This document shows, in pieces, positions 9,016 to 17,539 of a DNA stretch of 64,000 bases; positions within the stretch are counted from its first letter, which is position 1; the number at the start of each line of letters is the position of its first letter. The notes beneath the pieces were generated by a model. It saw only the letters and a list, made by a program, of their open reading frames with translations, did no database searches and had not been told where the DNA came from. This DNA is from Rhodothermales bacterium. Lineage in GTDB: Bacteria > Bacteroidota > Rhodothermia > Rhodothermales > VXPQ01. The DNA lies in the NCBI GenBank assembly GCA_951812335.1, contig OX638293.1:1658731-1722730 (forward strand), written 5' to 3'. The position numbers and the translations under genes were made by a program.

Positions 9016-10185
9016 TCAACTCCTGGTCTGCATTGCCGTATCCAGTGCTTCGATCAGCGCTTGTATGTCTCGCTCATCGTTATAGACGTGAGGCGAGATA
9101 CGGATGGCGTTTCCCCGCACCGATACGGAAATGCCGCGTTGGCCTAGAATATCGTGCAGGCGATTAGGATCGATGCCATCGGTGTTTCTGGCTCGCAGTC
9201 CGAACAGGTGATTAGCTCGTCCTGCTGAAGATTCAAGTCGAAATCCGAGTTCCCCTGCACAGTTTTCCAGTGGCCGGGCCAAGTTCCGGCAGTATTCCTG
9301 AATGGCTGCCGGCGTCAGGTTAAGCACCATTTCCAGCGCCGCCACCAACATGGGAACGAGTACGAAGTTGCTGCGCTCACCCATGTCGAATCGGATGGCC
9401 CCTGGGTGATACCCATCCCGGTAAGCAATGATATTGCCGAATTCCTCGCTTTTTTCCCGGCCTATCCAATTTTCCTCGAGGGGGCGCCCGTTATGCCAGC
9501 GCTCGGAATAGTAGGCAAGGCCCAGCGAGTAAGGACCGAGCAGCCATTTGTATCCGGCACAGATCACTGCGTCGGGGCGGATGCGTTCGGTATCGAAGGG
9601 GAGGGCGCCCACAGACTGCGTTCCGTCCACGATCAGTGCCGCTCCTGCCTCGCGGGTCCGACGGGAAATGGCTTCGAGATCAAAGAGCGTACCGTCGATC
9701 CAGTGTATGTGGGGCATGGCTACGATCGCCGTCCTTGCGTCGATCGCCTCCAGGATGCGCTCGTTCCATCGGGTCGTTCGATTTCCGGGACCTTCACCGG
9801 GGCCGACGGTCTCCAGCGAGGCGCCTGCGTCCGCTGCTGTCCGGCGCCAGACATACACGTTGCTCGGAAACTGTTCTGCCAGAACTACGATCCGATCACC
9901 TCTCTCGACAGGCAGATTGGCGGCGATGGCAGCCAGGCCATACGAGGCAGAGGGAACGATAGCCACGGAATTGGCCGGAGCGTGAATCAATTCCCCAAAC
10001 AATGCCCGGAGTCGGTTACTTTCCTCGAAAAAATCCACATGCTCTACACCGGAGGGGTCGCGGCGCTGCCGGATCCCGGCTATGCCGGCTTCCTCCACAT
10101 TCCGGGCCGCGGGGGCCATGAAGGCGCAATTCATATAGTGGAGGCGATCCGGTAGCGAAAAGAGATGTTTTTGACAGGCGAGCAT
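9016..10185 (-). CDS. Class V aminotransferase-fold PLP enzyme
   Basis: A 389-residue fold-type I PLP enzyme related to cysteine desulfurases, kynureninases and isopenicillin-N epimerase-like proteins. The Schiff-base lysine is in AGYKWLLGPYSLGLAY. The PLP-ring aspartate is in IVDGTQSVGALPFD, and PHIHWIDGTLFDL precedes it. There is no cysteine loop typical of IscS/SufS near the C-terminus, so desulfurase activity is unlikely. It follows hisF by 84 bp on the same strand but has no obvious link to histidine synthesis. The exact reaction is unknown. Confidence 0.85.
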   Translation of the reverse strand: MLACQKHLFSLPDRLHYMNCAFMAPAARNVEEAGIAGIRQRRDPSGVEHVDFFEESNRLRALFGELIHAPANSVAIVPSASYGLAAIAANLPVERGDRIVVLAEQFPSNVYVWRRTAADAGASLETVGPGEGPGNRTTRWNERILEAIDARTAIVAMPHIHWIDGTLFDLEAISRRTREAGAALIVDGTQSVGALPFDTERIRPDAVICAGYKWLLGPYSLGLAYYSERWHNGRPLEENWIGREKSEEFGNIIAYRDGYHPGAIRFDMGERSNFVLVPMLVAALEMVLNLTPAAIQEYCRNLARPLENCAGELGFRLESSAGRANHLFGLRARNTDGIDPNRLHDILGQRGISVSVRGNAIRISPHVYNDERDIQALIEALDTAMQTRS

Positions 10186-10269
10186 CGGTCGTTTCGCGAA
10201 CGCGGTTGTGATAGAAGTATCTTGTATTGGTTGTTTGCGGGGGTGGGTTGGGCGTATAACGTCCCTCCG

Positions 10270-11046
10270 TTATTCCACTTCCTTCAGGCGCACGACTACT
10301 CCCTGGTCGTGCAGGAAACGTTTGGCTTCTGCAATGGAATATTCCCTGAAATGGAAAATCGAAGCCGCCAGTACGGCATCGGCGCATCCCTGGACAAGTG
10401 CGTCGTGCAGATGCTCCAGCGTGCCGGCGCCCCCTGAAGCGATGACCGGAACCGATACGCTCTCAGCAATGGCCCGAAGCAACTCCGTGTCATAGCCGTC
10501 CTTCGTACCGTCGCAGTCCATGGACGTGACGAGCAGTTCGCCCGCCCCGCGTTGCTCGGCCTCGATTGCCCAGTCGATAGCGTCAAGATCGACCGGATTG
10601 CGTCCGCCGTGCGTATATACGCCCCATTGTCTCTCGCCCGTCCGTTTGGCGTCGATCGCCACGACAATACATTGCGTCCCGAACGCTTCGGCCCCTCGTG
10701 AGATCAAATTCGGGTCGCGGATGGCTGCAGAGTTGACGGATATCTTGTCGGCGCCTGCGTGAAGCATGGCTCGCATGTTTTCGACCGTCCGGAGTCCGCC
10801 ACCGACTGTCAGGGGGATAAATACCTGATCGGCGGTGCGGCGCACCACATCATGCATGATCCCCCGGTTTTCGTGCGTGGCCGTGATGTCCAGAAAAACG
10901 AGTTCGTCGGCCCCTGCTGCGTCGTAAAATCGCGCCTGTTCGACCGGATCGCCGGCATCCACGATATCCACGAATCGCACGCCTTTTACGACACGACCCT
11001 CGTCGACATCCAGACAGGGAATGATACGTCGGGCGAGCGCCATCAT
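10270..11046 (-). CDS. hisF: Imidazole glycerol phosphate synthase cyclase subunit HisF
   Basis: HisF cyclises PRFAR with ammonia from HisH to give imidazole glycerol phosphate and AICAR. The 258-residue TIM barrel shows the two catalytic aspartates: one in [17 protein letters not shown] near the N-terminus, and one in [14 protein letters not shown]. Phosphate-binding loops are LTVGGGLRT and VIASGGAGT. The start codon overlaps the hisA stop (ATGA), the usual hisA-hisF coupling. It is the last histidine gene of the cluster. Confidence 0.97.
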   Translation of the reverse strand: MMALARRIIPCLDVDEGRVVKGVRFVDIVDAGDPVEQARFYDAAGADELVFLDITATHENRGIMHDVVRRTADQVFIPLTVGGGLRTVENMRAMLHAGADKISVNSAAIRDPNLISRGAEAFGTQCIVVAIDAKRTGERQWGVYTHGGRNPVDLDAIDWAIEAEQRGAGELLVTSMDCDGTKDGYDTELLRAIAESVSVPVIASGGAGTLEHLHDALVQGCADAVLAASIFHFREYSIAEAKRFLHDQGVVVRLKEVE

Positions 11047-11843
11047 GGATTGAGATTTTTGTCGGGTCGGGAGGCCATGTTTGCCGTCGAGAACCGATCG
11101 AGATCGACATCCTGCTTATAGTTCCAGCACCAGAATTGCTGGCAGGGGAAGCGATTTTCGTAGAGCGCCCGACCGATGACGATCGAATCCACCCTGTGCG
11201 AGGCAAGCTCCTTGAGGCGGACCAGATCCGCATAGCCGCCCACACCGCCCGAGGCCGTTATGCGCGCATGACGGAGTTTTTCGCCGAGCGCCCGGTAGGC
11301 GCCGAGGTTGGGGCCTTGCAATGTCCCGTCCCGTCCGATATCCGTATATACGATACGCCGCACCCCCCGATTTTCCATGTCTTGCGCCATGGCGACGGCG
11401 TCGAGTCCACTGCCTTCGAGCCATCCCTCAATGCGGACTTCCCCGTTGCGAGCGTCAATTCCCACGGCGACACGGCTGCATGAATAGTTCGCCACGGCTT
11501 CGGAAACGAGGTCGGGATGCCGCACTGCAGCAGTGCCCAGAATCACCCGATAAACTCCCAAACCGATGGCTTCTTCAATATCCTCCATGGTACGGATGCC
11601 GCCGCCGAGTTGCACCGGGATATCCAGTTCCTTGCATATGGTGCGGATCACCTCTCGATTTGGCGAACGATCCCCGCGGGCAGCATCCAGATCGACCACA
11701 TGCAGCGTACGTGCGTTCTGAACGCGCCACAACTTGGCCATCTTAACGGGGTCTTCAAAATACACCGTTTCTTTGTCATACGAGCCCTGGTATAGCCGTA
11801 CGCATTTTCCGCCGCGAAGGTCTATGGCCGGAATGACGAGCAT
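11043..11843 (-). CDS. hisA: ProFAR isomerase HisA
   Basis: HisA catalyses the Amadori rearrangement of ProFAR to PRFAR. I start it at [20 protein letters not shown] (11843), which matches the family N-terminus with its catalytic aspartate; a longer frame upstream would read through the terminator-like hairpin. The second half contains [14 protein letters not shown] with the second catalytic aspartate, and phosphate loops QLGGGIRT and TASGGVGG. At 266 residues it is slightly longer than usual, because about 30 extra residues ([18 protein letters not shown]...) follow the barrel. It overlaps hisF by 4 nt. Confidence 0.96.
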   Translation of the reverse strand: MLVIPAIDLRGGKCVRLYQGSYDKETVYFEDPVKMAKLWRVQNARTLHVVDLDAARGDRSPNREVIRTICKELDIPVQLGGGIRTMEDIEEAIGLGVYRVILGTAAVRHPDLVSEAVANYSCSRVAVGIDARNGEVRIEGWLEGSGLDAVAMAQDMENRGVRRIVYTDIGRDGTLQGPNLGAYRALGEKLRHARITASGGVGGYADLVRLKELASHRVDSIVIGRALYENRFPCQQFWCWNYKQDVDLDRFSTANMASRPDKNLNP

Positions 11844-11885
11844 GACGGAGGGTTTTTGAATGACCTTGCGCGGGGCGCTTGTCGC

Positions 11886-11922
11886 AAAAACGACGGGCGG
11901 AAAGCCGTCAGCTTCCGCCCGT
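11886..11922 (-). terminator. Terminator-like hairpin between hisH and hisA
   Basis: On the minus strand a stem with 10-bp perfect arms (plus positions 11893-11902 and 11913-11922, ACGGGCGGAA type) is followed two bases later by five T residues (11886-11890). This has the form of a Rho-independent terminator. It sits in the 134-bp gap inside the histidine cluster, about 43 bp upstream of the hisA start. It may therefore act as an attenuator or partial terminator, or mark a transcript boundary. Confidence 0.6.
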
Positions 11923-11977
11923 TCGCTATGCTGCACGGGTCTGTGCGCAAGTTCGCGCTCGAACTTTAAGCCGAGCG

Positions 11978-12622
11978 CTATACCGATTCTGCAAAATTCT
12001 GCAGGATACGCAGGCCGTTTGCCTGGCTTTTCTCGGGGTGAAACTGGACCCCGTATACATTGTTTCGCTGTACAATCGCCGGAAAGGCAACCCCATGCCG
12101 GCAGCTTGCCAGCATGTCGGATGAGGTGGTCGGCGCTGCCGCGTAGGAATGCACGAAATAAAAATATGGTTGGTCAGGGAGTCCGCGTAAAAGCGGATCT
12201 TCCCGTTGTCGTTCCACCGTGTTCCAGCCCATGTGCGGGATTTTCAATGGACCTTCCTCAGATTGCCTGTGCAGATCGGTCTTGCATGCGGTCGTGAAGT
12301 GCAATACGTGGCCTGGTAAGACCCCGAGTCCCGTGTGCTGCCCCATCTCTTCGCTTGATTCGAAGAGGAGTTGCATGCCCACGCATACGCCGAGGAAGGG
12401 TTTGCCCTCCCTGATTGCGCCAAGGATCGGTTTTTCCAGCTTTCTCCGGCGTATTTCGTCGATGCAAGCTCCGAAGGCCCCCACGCCGGGCAAGACGACC
12501 TTGTCGGCGGTGCGCATATCTTCCGGACGATCCGACCGGACGACATCGGCTCCCACGGCTTCGAACGCTTTCTCGATAGAGCGCAGGTTGCCGATACCGT
12601 AATCGACAATCGCAATCATCAT
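11978..12622 (-). CDS. hisH: Imidazole glycerol phosphate synthase glutaminase subunit HisH
   Basis: HisH hydrolyses glutamine and channels ammonia to HisF. The 214-residue class I glutamine amidotransferase has its nucleophile in FLGVCVGMQLLFE, its His-Glu pair in GVQFHPEKSQ, and the oxyanion-region motif VLPGVGAFG. The start is ATG at 12622 (or the second ATG at 12619). The end of repeat copy 2 is one base upstream of this ATG, so the whole leader is repeat DNA. An element-derived reading frame terminates in a TGA that overlaps the ATGATG, which could couple translation. Confidence 0.96.
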   Translation of the reverse strand: MMIAIVDYGIGNLRSIEKAFEAVGADVVRSDRPEDMRTADKVVLPGVGAFGACIDEIRRRKLEKPILGAIREGKPFLGVCVGMQLLFESSEEMGQHTGLGVLPGHVLHFTTACKTDLHRQSEEGPLKIPHMGWNTVERQREDPLLRGLPDQPYFYFVHSYAAAPTTSSDMLASCRHGVAFPAIVQRNNVYGVQFHPEKSQANGLRILQNFAESV

Positions 12623-12623
12623 G

Positions 12624-12795
12624 GGATACCCTGATTAAGCCCGCAAAGCTCAGAGGCTGCGAGGGGTGCGCCGGCAAGAAATGGCGAAGCAGTGTGGCAG
12701 GCCCCATACAATGAGGAATGACGCGGCCAGCGTGCCCCTCGCAGCTTTCCGAAGGGCACGTCACGTTCTTGATACCCCGAATCTGCAGAGTATCC
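12624..12795 (-). repeat. Palindromic intergenic element, copy 2 (module A; B truncated)
   Basis: A 172-bp copy lies between proC (stop at 12800) and hisH (start at 12622), in the orientation of those genes. Ends are GGATACCCTGATTAAG on the hisH side and a diverged GGATACTCTGCAG on the proC side. It keeps hairpin module A, with arms around GGCTGCGAGGGG and CCCCTCGCAGC and the internal GTGTGGCAGG stretch. Only one arm of module B remains. The flanks read TATG and CATG on the minus strand, a 3-of-4 match. It occupies nearly the entire intergenic space. Confidence 0.85.
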
Positions 12796-12799
12796 CATA

Positions 12800-13618
12800 T
12801 TATTCCCCACTCAATTCCGCGGAACGCTTGGCAGCCGTGGCCACCGCGTTGATCAGCATGGTGCGTATGCCGTGCGCCTCGAGTTCAGCAACCGCCGCAA
12901 TGGCCGTTCCGCCCGGCGTCGTGACCTCGTCTCGCAGGATGGCCGGGTGCTTGCCCGTATCCCGGACCAGTTTGGCCGCACCGTATACGGTCTGCGACGC
13001 CAACCGAAATGCGGTGGGGCGAGGAAGTCCCTGCTTGACCCCCGCATCGGTGAGCGCCTCGATGAACATATATACGTAGGCAGGGCCGCTGCCCGATAAT
13101 CCCGTCACGGCATCCATCATGTATTCGGGCACGACTTCGACCGTCCCGATGGCTTCAAAGATGTGTCTGGCGAGTTCCAGATGCTTCGATTCGGCGAACT
13201 GCCCGCCCGTAATTGCCGAGGCTCCCTCGTCAACGATAGCAGGGGTGTTGGGCATGGTGCGGACCACAGGGATTTTTTGGCCGAGCGCTTCTTCCAGGGT
13301 ATGGGTGGTAATGCCGGCGAGTACGGAAACAACCAGCGTTTCGGGGTGAACATTACTCTTTATTTCCTCGATTACTCCTGTTAAGTTTTTTGGCTTCACG
13401 GCAAGAATGACCATAGTGGCCCCCTGTACGGCGGCCGGATTGTCGCTGGTCGTAGAGATACCGGGAAAATCCTTTTGCAGCGTTTTTAGTGCCGCTTCGG
13501 TGCGGCGCGTGGCGCGCAGCTGAGCCGGTTCGAACTCGTGACCTTCGATAAGGCCGCCGATAAGTGCGCGGCCGATATTCCCAGCGCCGATGACCGTGAC
13601 GGTTTCGTTCTGAAGCAT
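12800..13618 (-). CDS. proC: Pyrroline-5-carboxylate reductase
   Basis: ProC carries out the last step of proline synthesis, NAD(P)H reduction of pyrroline-5-carboxylate. The 272-residue protein begins with a Rossmann motif VTVIGAGNIGRALIGGL. Middle motifs are VILAVKPKN and VVRTMPNTPAIV. The C-terminal dimerisation domain carries the family signature: LSGSGPAYVYMFIEAL followed by the region LRDEVTTPGGTAIAAV. It is inserted between hisB and hisH in a histidine cluster, an uncommon but plausible amino-acid operon arrangement. Repeat copy 2 separates it from hisH. Confidence 0.97.
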   Translation of the reverse strand: MLQNETVTVIGAGNIGRALIGGLIEGHEFEPAQLRATRRTEAALKTLQKDFPGISTTSDNPAAVQGATMVILAVKPKNLTGVIEEIKSNVHPETLVVSVLAGITTHTLEEALGQKIPVVRTMPNTPAIVDEGASAITGGQFAESKHLELARHIFEAIGTVEVVPEYMMDAVTGLSGSGPAYVYMFIEALTDAGVKQGLPRPTAFRLASQTVYGAAKLVRDTGKHPAILRDEVTTPGGTAIAAVAELEAHGIRTMLINAVATAAKRSAELSGE

Positions 13619-13706
13619 GTGCGGAAGCGTCGATTAAAGCGTGGTAGCGTTGCGCTGGAGCGGGTAACGGGGTGCGGAGGGTTTTGCCGGGGGCGATCCG
13701 CCGGGG

Positions 13707-14315
13707 TTAGAGAGAGCCCTTGGTGGATGGCATCCTGGCGAAAGACGGATCCCTGCGGACAGCGTCCCGCAGGGCGCGGGAAACCGCTTTGAAGATAGCC
13801 TCTATCTTGTGGTGCGCATTTTTTCCGTAGAGCGCTTCGATGTGCAGGTTGCACCGGGCATGTTCGGCGAACGCATGCCAGAAGTGCTCGACCATCTCGA
13901 CGGAAAGGTCTCCCACCCGATCGCGATCGAAATCTGCCTGGTAATGCAGATAAAAGCGCCCGGACAAATCTACGGTGGCTCGAGCAAGTGCATCGTCCAT
14001 CGGTACATACGCGTGCCCGAAGCGGCGAATGAAGGTTTTGTCGCCCAGTGCGTCCCGAAAAGCGTCCCCCAGCGAGATGGCCACATCCTCGACGGTGTGG
14101 TGTTCGTCCACATGCAGATCTCCGTCGCAGAAGGCCTGCAATCCAAATCCTCCGTGTTTTGCGAACAGATCGAGCATGTGGTCCAGAAAACCGATGCCCG
14201 TTTCGTTCTTGTACGTTTCCGCCCGATCGAGCCGTAACTCGATGCGTACGCTGGTCTCCGAAGTTTTGCGGATAACGGAGGCGCTGCGTGCGTCGAAATC
14301 GCCGGATGAGGACAT
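13707..14315 (-). CDS. hisB: Imidazoleglycerol-phosphate dehydratase HisB
   Basis: This Mn-dependent dehydratase makes imidazole acetol phosphate. The 202-residue protein shows the duplicated metal-ligand motifs DEHHTVEDVAISLG and NAHHKIEAIFKA, plus FLDHMLDLFAKHGGF and VPMDDALARATVDLSGR. It is monofunctional, without the histidinol-phosphate phosphatase domain fused to HisB in many Bacteroidota and enterobacteria. I start it at MSSSGDFDARSASVIRKT (14315); the open frame extends further upstream but overlaps the divergent promoter region and looks non-coding. It is the first gene of the minus-strand his/pro cluster. Confidence 0.95.
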   Translation of the reverse strand: MSSSGDFDARSASVIRKTSETSVRIELRLDRAETYKNETGIGFLDHMLDLFAKHGGFGLQAFCDGDLHVDEHHTVEDVAISLGDAFRDALGDKTFIRRFGHAYVPMDDALARATVDLSGRFYLHYQADFDRDRVGDLSVEMVEHFWHAFAEHARCNLHIEALYGKNAHHKIEAIFKAVSRALRDAVRRDPSFARMPSTKGSL

Positions 14316-14360
14316 GGCGATGGGTGGGATTGAGGTTCTGAACATCAGGTTCGGGTCGGC

Positions 14361-14376
14361 GTACTGTATGCTATAC
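14361..14376. promoter_or_regulatory. GTACTGTATGC-type motif in hisB/T9SS-cargo divergent region
   Basis: The 16-mer GTACTGTATGCTATAC lies in the 120-bp divergent region between hisB and the spondin-like gene. A nearly identical 16-mer occurs at 15484-15499, upstream of metG. Both are followed within about 8-10 bases by GAAATTG or GAATTG. They could be promoter cores or a shared operator. Only two occurrences were noticed. Confidence 0.3.
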
Positions 14377-14435
14377 CTGCGAAATTGTTCGCTTGCGCGA
14401 AGTTTTCCCTGTTGCTTTTCTGCTTGATACCGGCC

Positions 14436-15449
14436 ATGGCTACATCCTGGTTCTTTTCCCGGCGGTTTGGCAGGCGCATACCGACATGGACGCCTGCTTA
14501 CCCGTTCATCCGCATTACATTGGGGTTGCCGGCAGCGCTCGTTGCGCTGATAACGATGATCCCGGCACAGGCGCAGACGACTCCCGATCTCGCGACGTAC
14601 ACGATGACGTTCCAGGGCAACTGGACCACCGCAAGCACACCCGGCGGAGTTGTGGGCGGGGCGCACTTTACCACGCTGGTCGGCGCAGTGCACAATGACA
14701 TGGTGACGTTCTGGGAGCCCGGCGGCATAGCCACTCGCGGGGTCGAAAGGGTAGCGGAGCTCGGCGTCACGGGGACCTTCGAATCCGAAGTCGCTGCGGA
14801 AGGAGCGAATGCTTTTCTCGTCAAGAAAAGCATCGGAGGAAGCCCTACCGTTACAGCCACATTCGATATTGAAGTCGCAAGTGACCGCCCGCTGTTTACC
14901 CTGCTGTCGATGATCGGCCCCAGCCCGGACTGGTTCGTCGGCGTTTCCGGGTTGTCTTTGCTCGACGATCAGGGCCAATGGCTGTCGGAGCGTGCGGTCG
15001 ATCTGTTTCCCTACGATGCCGGGACCGAGAACGGAGACGGGTTCTCGCTAAGTAATCCCGCGACCAATCCTCAAGGAACGATCATGAGTATCAAGGGAAC
15101 GGGCAAGTTCTCCGACGAACCCATGGCGATGCTTGCGTTCGAGCTCCAGGGCACCAGTATAAACACAGAGATTCGGGAGCTGCCTGTGGAGGTGACCCTC
15201 TCGGCCAACTATCCGAATCCTTTCAATCCGGAGACGACGATACGTTATGGATTGCCAAAGGCGGGGCAAGTACGTCTTGCGGTGTACAATCTGCTCGGTC
15301 ATGAAGTAGCTATACTGGTCGACCGATCGAAGCCTGCGGGCAATCATACGGTGCGTTTTGGAGCGGGCGACTTGCCAAGCGGTTTATACGTGTACCGCCT
15401 GCAGGCAAGAGGCGAGATCATTGTGCGTACGATGATGCTGGTGAAGTGA
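14436..15449 (+). CDS. Secreted spondin-domain protein with T9SS type A sorting domain
   Basis: A 337-residue exported protein. The N-terminus is a long signal peptide ending in a hydrophobic stretch and AQA (about residue 46). The middle resembles a spondin N-type domain: YTMTFQGNWTTAS ... HFTTLVGAVHNDMVTFWEPGGIATRGVERVAELG. The last ~85 residues are a T9SS type A sorting domain, with YPNPFNPETTIRYGLP, VYNLLGHEV and LPSGLYVYRLQ. It is therefore probably cargo of the PorU/PorV system encoded at 43500. I prefer the ATG at 14436 to a TTG at 14385 in the same frame. Its role after secretion is unknown. Confidence 0.82.
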   Translation: MATSWFFSRRFGRRIPTWTPAYPFIRITLGLPAALVALITMIPAQAQTTPDLATYTMTFQGNWTTASTPGGVVGGAHFTTLVGAVHNDMVTFWEPGGIATRGVERVAELGVTGTFESEVAAEGANAFLVKKSIGGSPTVTATFDIEVASDRPLFTLLSMIGPSPDWFVGVSGLSLLDDQGQWLSERAVDLFPYDAGTENGDGFSLSNPATNPQGTIMSIKGTGKFSDEPMAMLAFELQGTSINTEIRELPVEVTLSANYPNPFNPETTIRYGLPKAGQVRLAVYNLLGHEVAILVDRSKPAGNHTVRFGAGDLPSGLYVYRLQARGEIIVRTMMLVK

Positions 15450-15483
15450 GCCGTTGGCATCCGAACATCGTACAGGGGCTGTC

Positions 15484-15499
15484 GTACTGTATGCCGTAC
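15484..15499. promoter_or_regulatory. GTACTGTATGC-type motif upstream of metG
   Basis: GTACTGTATGCCGTAC sits 32 bp before the metG start. It differs by only two bases from the 16-mer at 14361 upstream of the preceding gene. It is an incomplete palindrome (GTAC-8-GTAC). Its position fits a promoter or operator element of metG. Confidence 0.3.
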
Positions 15500-15530
15500 G
15501 TTCAGAATTGCCCTGTATGGTATCGTTTCC

Positions 15531-17297
15531 ATGCCCCCGCGTGATTTCGACCGCATTCTTGTTACTTCTGCGCTGCCGTACGCCAACGGGCCTCTTCATC
15601 TGGGTCATCTGGCGGGAGCGTATCTGCCGGCCGATCTCTATTCGCGCTACCAGCGCATGAAGGGGCGGGATGTGATCTACGTGTGCGGCTCCGACGAATT
15701 CGGGGTGGCGATCATGATGCGGGCGCACCGGGAAGGCATTACCGCTCAGGATATCGTGGACGAATACCACCCGATAATTCGCGACAGTTTCGAGCGTTTC
15801 GGGATGAGTTTCGACTACTACGGACGAACGACCTCCGACGTACATCGAAAAACCAGTCAGGATTTTTTTCGCCGATTGGCCGAAAAGGGTCTTTTCCGGT
15901 TGAAGACCGAAAAGCAACTCTACGACCCGGAAGCGGAGATTTTTCTGGCCGATCGATTCGTGACAGGCACATGTCCGGCGTGCGGGTACGAAAGCGCCTA
16001 CGGCGATCAGTGCGAGCAGTGCGGCGTGTCTCTCAGCCCGGCGGAACTCGGTAATCCCCGGAGCACACTGACGGATGCGGTTCCGGAACTGCGTGAAACC
16101 ACTCACTGGCACCTGCCGCTGGGCGATTTGCAGCCGAAGCTCGAAGCGTGGATTGCGACGCATCCGGAGTGGAAGCCCAATGTGCTGGGGCAGATACGGA
16201 GCTGGTTTCAGGATGGATTGCGGGATCGGGCCATTACGCGCGATGTGTCCTGGGGCGTGCCGGTGCCGGAAGATGTGGCGGAGGCAGCTGGCGTGGATGC
16301 ACGCGGCAAAGTGATCTACGTATGGTTCGACGCTCCCATTGGATATATCTCGGCCACGAAGGAATGGGCGACTGCGAAAGGGGAGCCCGAAGCGTGGAAG
16401 CGGTACTGGCAGGACGATGGGACGAAGCTGTTACACTTCGTTGGCAAGGACAACATCGTGTTCCATTGCCTCATGTTTCCGGCGATGTTGATAGAACACG
16501 GGGAGTTTGTGCTCGAGGATAATGTGCCGGCCAACGAATTTCTGAATCTCGAAGGGGAAAAATTGTCCACTAGCCGCGGCTGGGCTGTGTGGCTGCACGA
16601 ATACCTCGAGGAATTCCCGCCTGACTTGCTGCGATACGCTATGGCGACGACGCTTCCCGAAACCAAAGACGCCGATTTCAGTTGGGGCGATTTTCAGGCG
16701 CGCGTCAATGGAGAATTGGCTGACGTGTTGGGAAATTTCTTCCATCGGGCGATGACGTTCGCTGCAAGATACATGGACGGGAAAGTGCCCCCCCTCAAAG
16801 ATGCGTCGCAGGCAGATCGGGAAGTACTGGATGAACTTGCGGAATTTCCGGCAAGGATAGGGGAGCGGTACGAAGTTTTTCGCAATCGCGAGGCCGTTTT
16901 CGAGACGATGCAGTTGGCCCGACTTGGCAACAAGTATTTCAACGACAGAGAACCCTGGCGCACCGCGAAGACCGACTTCCGCGCTTGCGCCAACACGGTG
17001 CATGTGTCCTTGCAGCTTTGCGCGGCGCTTTCCGTGTTGCTGGAACCGGTGCTGCCGCACAGTTCGAGACGGTTGCAGTCCATGCTACGGTTAGAGGGGG
17101 TCCGCTCGAGCGATGCCGGCGGAAGCGCAGGATCGATCGGTTGGGATGAAGCTGCCGGACCCTTACTTGAAGCCGGTCACGAACTGGACGAACCCGAAAT
17201 TCTTTTCCGCAAGGTCGAAGATACACAGATCGCAGCGCAGTTGGAGAAACTTCGCAGGAGCGCGGCGGAATCGGGGGAGGGAAGGGGTGCACGGTAG
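15531..17297 (+). CDS. metG: Methionine--tRNA ligase
   Basis: This class I synthetase charges tRNA-Met. The HIGH-type signature is PLHLGHLAGAYLPADLY and the KMSKS-type loop is GEKLSTSRGWAV. A four-cysteine zinc knuckle is visible (CPAC ... CEQC, about residues 146-163). An alpha-helical anticodon-binding domain follows. At 588 residues it lacks the C-terminal EMAP-II-like tRNA-binding domain that many Bacteroidota MetG proteins carry; the last ~25 residues are a charged helix. A GTACTGTATGC motif lies just upstream. A 7-bp inverted repeat brackets the stop codon (17286-17308). Confidence 0.96.
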   Translation: MPPRDFDRILVTSALPYANGPLHLGHLAGAYLPADLYSRYQRMKGRDVIYVCGSDEFGVAIMMRAHREGITAQDIVDEYHPIIRDSFERFGMSFDYYGRTTSDVHRKTSQDFFRRLAEKGLFRLKTEKQLYDPEAEIFLADRFVTGTCPACGYESAYGDQCEQCGVSLSPAELGNPRSTLTDAVPELRETTHWHLPLGDLQPKLEAWIATHPEWKPNVLGQIRSWFQDGLRDRAITRDVSWGVPVPEDVAEAAGVDARGKVIYVWFDAPIGYISATKEWATAKGEPEAWKRYWQDDGTKLLHFVGKDNIVFHCLMFPAMLIEHGEFVLEDNVPANEFLNLEGEKLSTSRGWAVWLHEYLEEFPPDLLRYAMATTLPETKDADFSWGDFQARVNGELADVLGNFFHRAMTFAARYMDGKVPPLKDASQADREVLDELAEFPARIGERYEVFRNREAVFETMQLARLGNKYFNDREPWRTAKTDFRACANTVHVSLQLCAALSVLLEPVLPHSSRRLQSMLRLEGVRSSDAGGSAGSIGWDEAAGPLLEAGHELDEPEILFRKVEDTQIAAQLEKLRRSAAESGEGRGAR

Positions 17298-17308
17298 CCG
17301 GGTGCACC
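17286..17308 (+). terminator. Hairpin across the metG stop codon
   Basis: Perfect 7-bp arms GGTGCAC and GTGCACC enclose a 9-base loop containing the TAG stop of metG. An AT-rich stretch follows (TGTATATAATT) but no clean T-run. It is a weak candidate terminator in the convergent gap between metG and the MscS gene. The remaining ~230 bp of that gap show no gene. Confidence 0.35.
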
Positions 17309-17539
17309 ATGGATTGTATATAATTCCCCAAATAAACGAACGTATGCCGGTCGTAGTTTTATCGCTAAAACGCTTCCCCATATCTTTTTCTCACAGATGC
17401 GAAACTATCCGGTGTGGTCCAGATTACGATGCTCGTCAAGTAAACCGGTGCATCCGTTAGGATCGGAGTAAGGCGAAATGTTGGCCTGATTCGTAAACGA
17501 GACCGTCCAACCCGGCGGAACCGTATGCGCAGACGATGA

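Noticed and set aside
14316-14978. An N-terminal extension of HisB up to 14978.
   Set aside because: The upstream part is antisense to the spondin-like gene, has no homology pattern, and the HisB N-terminus fits the start at 14315.
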